Positions 53,433 to 56,291 of a stretch of DNA of 56,291 nucleotides are shown here, piece after piece. The notes below the pieces were generated by a model. That model was not told the origin of the DNA. It saw nothing but the letters and a program-made list of their open reading frames with translations, and made no database searches. The stretch comes from Paraglaciecola marina (GTDB taxonomy: Bacteria > Pseudomonadota > Gammaproteobacteria > Enterobacterales > Alteromonadaceae), in the NCBI RefSeq assembly GCF_004360155.1, contig NZ_SAIS01000030.1:1-56291 (forward strand), given 5' to 3'. The position numbers and the translations under genes were made by a program. How positions within the stretch are numbered: the stretch's first letter is position 1; every line of letters starts with the position of its first letter.

Positions 53433-54650
53433 TTACCAATTCCATAAGGTCCCATCTTCTAATCTACTAATGGGTAAATATGAACGCTTATAGGGATATT
53501 TACTCGCAGCTTCTTCGCAAAATTCAATACCTAAGCCAGGTTTGTCGCTCATTAACGCCATACCATTTTCAACTTTAAAATCGTGATGGAATATTTCTTG
53601 TAATTGCTCGTTTCCAAAACCTACAAATTCTTGAATACCAAAATTAGGAGCCCAAATATTCAAGTGCATGTGAGCTGCAAAACAAACTGGAGATAAATCG
53701 GGGGCACCATGGGGGGCGGTTTTAACATTATAAATACTTCCAAAATCAGCAATACGCCTTAAAGAGGTGATCCCACCTGCATGGGTAGCAGCTGTGCGTA
53801 TGTAATCGATTAGCTGGTTTTGAATTAAATCTTTACAGTCCCAAATGGTGTTATAGGTTTCACCTATGGCTAAAGGCACGGTAGTTTGTTGCCTGATCAA
53901 CTTATAATTATCTTGGTTTTCAGCCATGGCCGCATCTTCTAAAAACATTAGATTATACTTTTCTAGTATTTGCCCTAATTTTGCAGACTCAACAGGTAAA
54001 AGGCGACTGTGAACATCATGTACAAGATGGATCTCATTGCCAAAACGCTCTCTTGCTTTGCTAAATAACTCTTCAATCATGTTGAAATATTTAGGGGTAG
54101 ACCACTCCTCTTCAGGCGGTAAAGGTCTATTTCCCTGCAATTCAAAGTAATCCTTTTTATCCCCTAACACACCATAGGTTACCTTTAAGCCAGGAACGGC
54201 TGATTGTAAGCGTATTGCTTTGAATCCTTGGTCTATAAGTGCTTGGGCTTTATCTAGGGTGTCATCAATATTTTCACCATTGGCGTGGGCATATAAGGTG
54301 ACCCCAGTGCGACTTCTTCCCCCTAATAGCTGGTAAACCGGTAAATTGGCCACTTTTCCTTTGATGTCCCAAAGAGCCATATCAATACCAGCAATAGCAG
54401 CCATAGTAATAGGCCCTTTACGCCAATAAGCACCACGATATAAATACTGCCAAATATCTTCAATATCCTGTGGATCACGACCAATTAAACATCGCGCTAC
54501 GTGCTCTTCTAAATAAGCCACCACAGACATCTCTCGGCCATTTACGGTAGCGTCACCTAAGCCGTAAACACCTTGGTCAGTTGTGACCCTGACGGTGACA
54601 AAGTTTCTGCCTGGGCAAGAAACAAATACTTTGACTTCTGTAATCTTCAA
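53433..54650 (-). CDS. manD: D-mannonate dehydratase-like enolase superfamily enzyme (ManD/RspA)
   Basis: 405 residues, mandelate racemase/muconate lactonising superfamily, ManD subgroup. The N-terminal lid has GVYGLGDATVNGREMSVVAY and IEDIWQYLYRGAYWRKGP. The metal-binding Asp and Glu are in VHDVHSRLLPVE, FLEDA and LAIGETYN, and the catalytic region TAPHGAPDLSPVCFAAHMHL follows. ManD enzymes dehydrate D-mannonate to 2-keto-3-deoxy-D-gluconate; some homologues act poorly on mannonate or on D-gluconate and have other roles, so the substrate is not certain. It is the first gene of the leftward operon ManD, oxidoreductase, symporter, lipoprotein, facing a LacI-type regulator. Confidence 0.88.
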   Translation of the reverse strand: MKITEVKVFVSCPGRNFVTVRVTTDQGVYGLGDATVNGREMSVVAYLEEHVARCLIGRDPQDIEDIWQYLYRGAYWRKGPITMAAIAGIDMALWDIKGKVANLPVYQLLGGRSRTGVTLYAHANGENIDDTLDKAQALIDQGFKAIRLQSAVPGLKVTYGVLGDKKDYFELQGNRPLPPEEEWSTPKYFNMIEELFSKARERFGNEIHLVHDVHSRLLPVESAKLGQILEKYNLMFLEDAAMAENQDNYKLIRQQTTVPLAIGETYNTIWDCKDLIQNQLIDYIRTAATHAGGITSLRRIADFGSIYNVKTAPHGAPDLSPVCFAAHMHLNIWAPNFGIQEFVGFGNEQLQEIFHHDFKVENGMALMSDKPGLGIEFCEEAASKYPYKRSYLPISRLEDGTLWNW

Positions 54651-54688
54651 TTAGTGGCCTCTTAACTAAATAATGGTATAAACCGGCA

Positions 54689-54706
54689 AACTAAACCGGT
54701 TTAGTT
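54689..54706. promoter_or_regulatory. LacI-type operator between the ManD operon and its regulator
   Basis: AACTAAACCGGTTTAGTT is a perfect 18-bp palindrome with the central CG usual for LacI/GalR operators. It lies 38 bases before the ManD gene start and 68 bases before the LacI-family gene. A further half-site AAACCGG is at 54680-54686. The position suits repression of one or both. Confidence 0.85.
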
Positions 54707-54773
54707 GAATAATCTAGCATAATACTTCAAGATGTCAACATTATGTTAATTACCCTTATCAACGAAATTTTAC

Positions 54774-55784
54774 ATGGCAAAAATAAAACTTATCGATGTG
54801 GCTAACCTTGCAGGTGTTTCAAAAAGTACGGCATCACAGTATTTAAACGGGCGCTTTGAGTACATGTCTCAAAAAACAAAAGACCGCATTACCGACGCGA
54901 TAAAAACACTAGATTATGTGCCTAATCCAATTGCGAGAAGTCTTAAATCAGACAAAACAAAAACAATTGGTGTGATAGTTCGAGACTTAACAGGCTTTGA
55001 TACAAGCCATGTACTGAGGGGCATAGATGACTTTTGTAAAAACGGGGAATATAACGTCATTATTTACAATACTGACTTTGATCCAGAGGTAGAGGCTCGT
55101 TCAATACGAGCATTATATCAACTGAGAGTTGATGGCATCATTGTCTCTTCTTCTGGTAATAACTTGCATTTATTGCAAGAATACTCTGAGAATGGACTTC
55201 CCATTGTAGAGTTTCAGCTTGAACATGACGATACTGACAAGAACATTATCATCTCAGATTATAAACAAGCAGCCTTCGATGCCACTGAATATCTGATTCA
55301 GCTTGGCCACAAGCATATTTGTTTTTTAACGCAAAACTTTGAAAATGTAAAATCTAGAAATGAGAGATATCAAGGTTTTGTATCAGCTTTAGATAAACAT
55401 AATATCCCGCTAGACAAAAACCTAATCCAGTATTGGCATAGAGAGACAGGCTTTCAAAACTCTGTAAAAGATATGCTCCACTCAACTCCTGCCCCAACCG
55501 CTATTTTTACCCAACATTTAGCGATCACCACGGAATTATTAACGCAATTTAACCAAGAAGACATTAGCGTACCTGAAGATATTTCTTTAATAGGGTTTGA
55601 TGAAATCCCTATGGCGGAATTTTTTAAAGTTCCCATTACAGTGGTGAAACAAGAACCTTACAAAATTGGCTCAGAAGCAGCTAAACTTTTACTAGAGCAT
55701 ATTCACAACAAAACACTAGCTCACAAGAAAATATTAGTGCCCTGCTCTGTTGTAAAAAGACAATCATGTAAATTGAATGCATAA
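54774..55784 (+). CDS. LacI-family transcriptional regulator
   Basis: 336 residues. The N-terminal helix-turn-helix is IDVANLAGVSKSTASQYLNG (residues about 6-25), with the hinge YVPNPIARSLKSDKT. The periplasmic-binding-like ligand domain starts at IGVIVRDLTGFDTS and includes DGIIVSSSGNN and IGFDEIPMAEFFKVP. It is divergent from the ManD operon across a palindrome that it probably binds. The ligand is likely a sugar acid handled by the operon. Confidence 0.92.
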   Translation: MAKIKLIDVANLAGVSKSTASQYLNGRFEYMSQKTKDRITDAIKTLDYVPNPIARSLKSDKTKTIGVIVRDLTGFDTSHVLRGIDDFCKNGEYNVIIYNTDFDPEVEARSIRALYQLRVDGIIVSSSGNNLHLLQEYSENGLPIVEFQLEHDDTDKNIIISDYKQAAFDATEYLIQLGHKHICFLTQNFENVKSRNERYQGFVSALDKHNIPLDKNLIQYWHRETGFQNSVKDMLHSTPAPTAIFTQHLAITTELLTQFNQEDISVPEDISLIGFDEIPMAEFFKVPITVVKQEPYKIGSEAAKLLLEHIHNKTLAHKKILVPCSVVKRQSCKLNA

Positions 55785-55787
55785 AGA

Positions 55788-55816
55788 AACCTATAGCCAA
55801 AGGCTATAGGTTTTTA
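55788..55816 (+). terminator. Bidirectional terminator after the LacI-family gene
   Basis: AAACCTATAGCC (55788-55799), loop AAA, GGCTATAGGTTT (55803-55814), then Ts. Read leftward it also ends in a T-rich run, so it can serve the convergent gene at 55833. Confidence 0.9.
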
Positions 55817-55832
55817 ATTTTTCATTTACCTA

Positions 55833-56291
55833 TTATAAAGACCTAACGCACAGCGCACGGGCAAAACTATCTTTTGAGTCATTACTCCAAAAAGCGGTTC
55901 CATTACCATAAACCATATAAGCATTTAATGGATTATCAGGTGGCTCAGTAATTGACCATAGTAGAGTTGCGGAAACATTTTCTTCTACAGTGAGCACAAA
56001 CAACGGTTCTTCTGCTAACTGTAACGCCGCTCTAAGCTCTTCTATTCGAGGTAAACGCCAGTCTTCATTAGCATTTAATGTCAATTCCTCGCAATATGCC
56101 ACAGCGCTATACCAATTAATCTCAGGTCCTTCAGGTAACTTGTTGTCTTCCCACTCTATTAAAGCGTCTGGGTCATATGGTTCAACCACGGCAACATTAA
56201 GGCCAGACAAATCAATAACTTGTTTCTCGAAATTAGTTTCAACAATTATAGAAGCATAAACCCCAGTCAACCCGACACGCTCGATTGATAT
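55833..56291 (-). CDS. DUF1566 (Lcl C-terminal) domain protein, partial
   Basis: The frame runs to the right edge with no stop, so the N-terminus lies outside the window. A TTG at 56270 in it is not a convincing start because the preceding residues (ISIERVG) read smoothly on. The C-terminal 100 residues are a DUF1566 domain: NWYSAVAYCEELTLNANEDWRLPR with IEELRAALQ, then TLLWSITEPPDN and FARALCVRS. Such domains occur in exported proteins of marine bacteria; the function is unknown. A terminator lies between it and the LacI-family gene. Confidence 0.8.
   Translation of the reverse strand: MSIERVGLTGVYASIIVETNFEKQVIDLSGLNVAVVEPYDPDALIEWEDNKLPEGPEINWYSAVAYCEELTLNANEDWRLPRIEELRAALQLAEEPLFVLTVEENVSATLLWSITEPPDNPLNAYMVYGNGTAFWSNDSKDSFARALCVRSL

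Noticed and set aside
56268-56270. TTG as start of the DUF1566 protein
   Set aside because: The frame remains open to the edge with plausible coding sequence before it; the true start is outside the window.
1-56291. CRISPR arrays, transposases, integrases, tRNA or rRNA genes, toxin-antitoxin or phage-defence islands
   Set aside because: No regularly spaced repeats, recombinase motifs, RNA gene signatures or known defence domains were seen on either strand. The window appears to be ordinary chromosomal DNA.

Overview
The window looks like a chromosomal segment of a marine gammaproteobacterium of the Alteromonadales type (Glaciecola, Paraglaciecola or Alteromonas-like). This is inferred from the A+T-rich sequence, dense gene packing, the protein families present (DUF3297, DUF2780, DUF2750, YHYH, RND pumps, an SSS-driven sugar-acid locus) and the sigma-54/NtrC-style control of nitrate assimilation. 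I saw no rRNA, tRNA, CRISPR array, insertion sequence or prophage. The genes at both edges are cut by the window.

Layout. 1-3 kb: the start of a surface lipoprotein, then small membrane, RNA-binding and redox genes. 3.2-7.5 kb: an AcrAB-type RND pump without its outer-membrane partner. 7.7-12.4 kb: a DoxX-like protein, a DEAD-box helicase, a ketopantoate-reductase-like gene broken by an in-frame TGA, and a glycosyltransferase. 12.4-18.2 kb: a leftward block with an alpha/beta hydrolase, a purine nucleoside permease-like protein, a thioredoxin-like protein, a fused cysteine desulfurase-SufE protein and conserved hypotheticals. 18.2-24.5 kb: TapT-like tRNA modification, a sulfotransferase, MetY, an MscS channel and a YHYH lipoprotein with a small secreted partner.

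24.5-32.6 kb is the leftward nitrate assimilation operon nirB-nirD-nasA-cobA, probably with a ybiB/trpD2 homologue. Its control region can be read directly: an NtrC-like dyad, a -24/-12 promoter, then a leader ending in a strong intrinsic terminator just before the nirB ribosome binding site. NasA needs molybdenum cofactor and NirB needs siroheme. cobA, which makes a siroheme precursor, lies in the operon; moeA (35.2 kb) and a MOSC protein (38.8 kb) lie close by.

39.2-44.7 kb is a probable persulfide-responsive module. An ArsR-family repressor carries two cysteines spaced as in SqrR/BigR. It diverges, over a perfect 11-bp inverted repeat, from separate two-TM and rhodanese genes that together equal a split YgaP. 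It is followed by an RND pump and its membrane fusion protein.

44.9-49.6 kb holds a DUF2780 protein, MscS, an esterase-fold lipoprotein that has lost both its catalytic serine and histidine, and an S9 peptidase. 49.6-55.8 kb is a sugar-acid locus: a ManD-like dehydratase, a Gfo/Idh/MocA oxidoreductase, an SSS symporter and an unrecognised lipoprotein, facing a LacI-family regulator across an 18-bp perfect palindrome.
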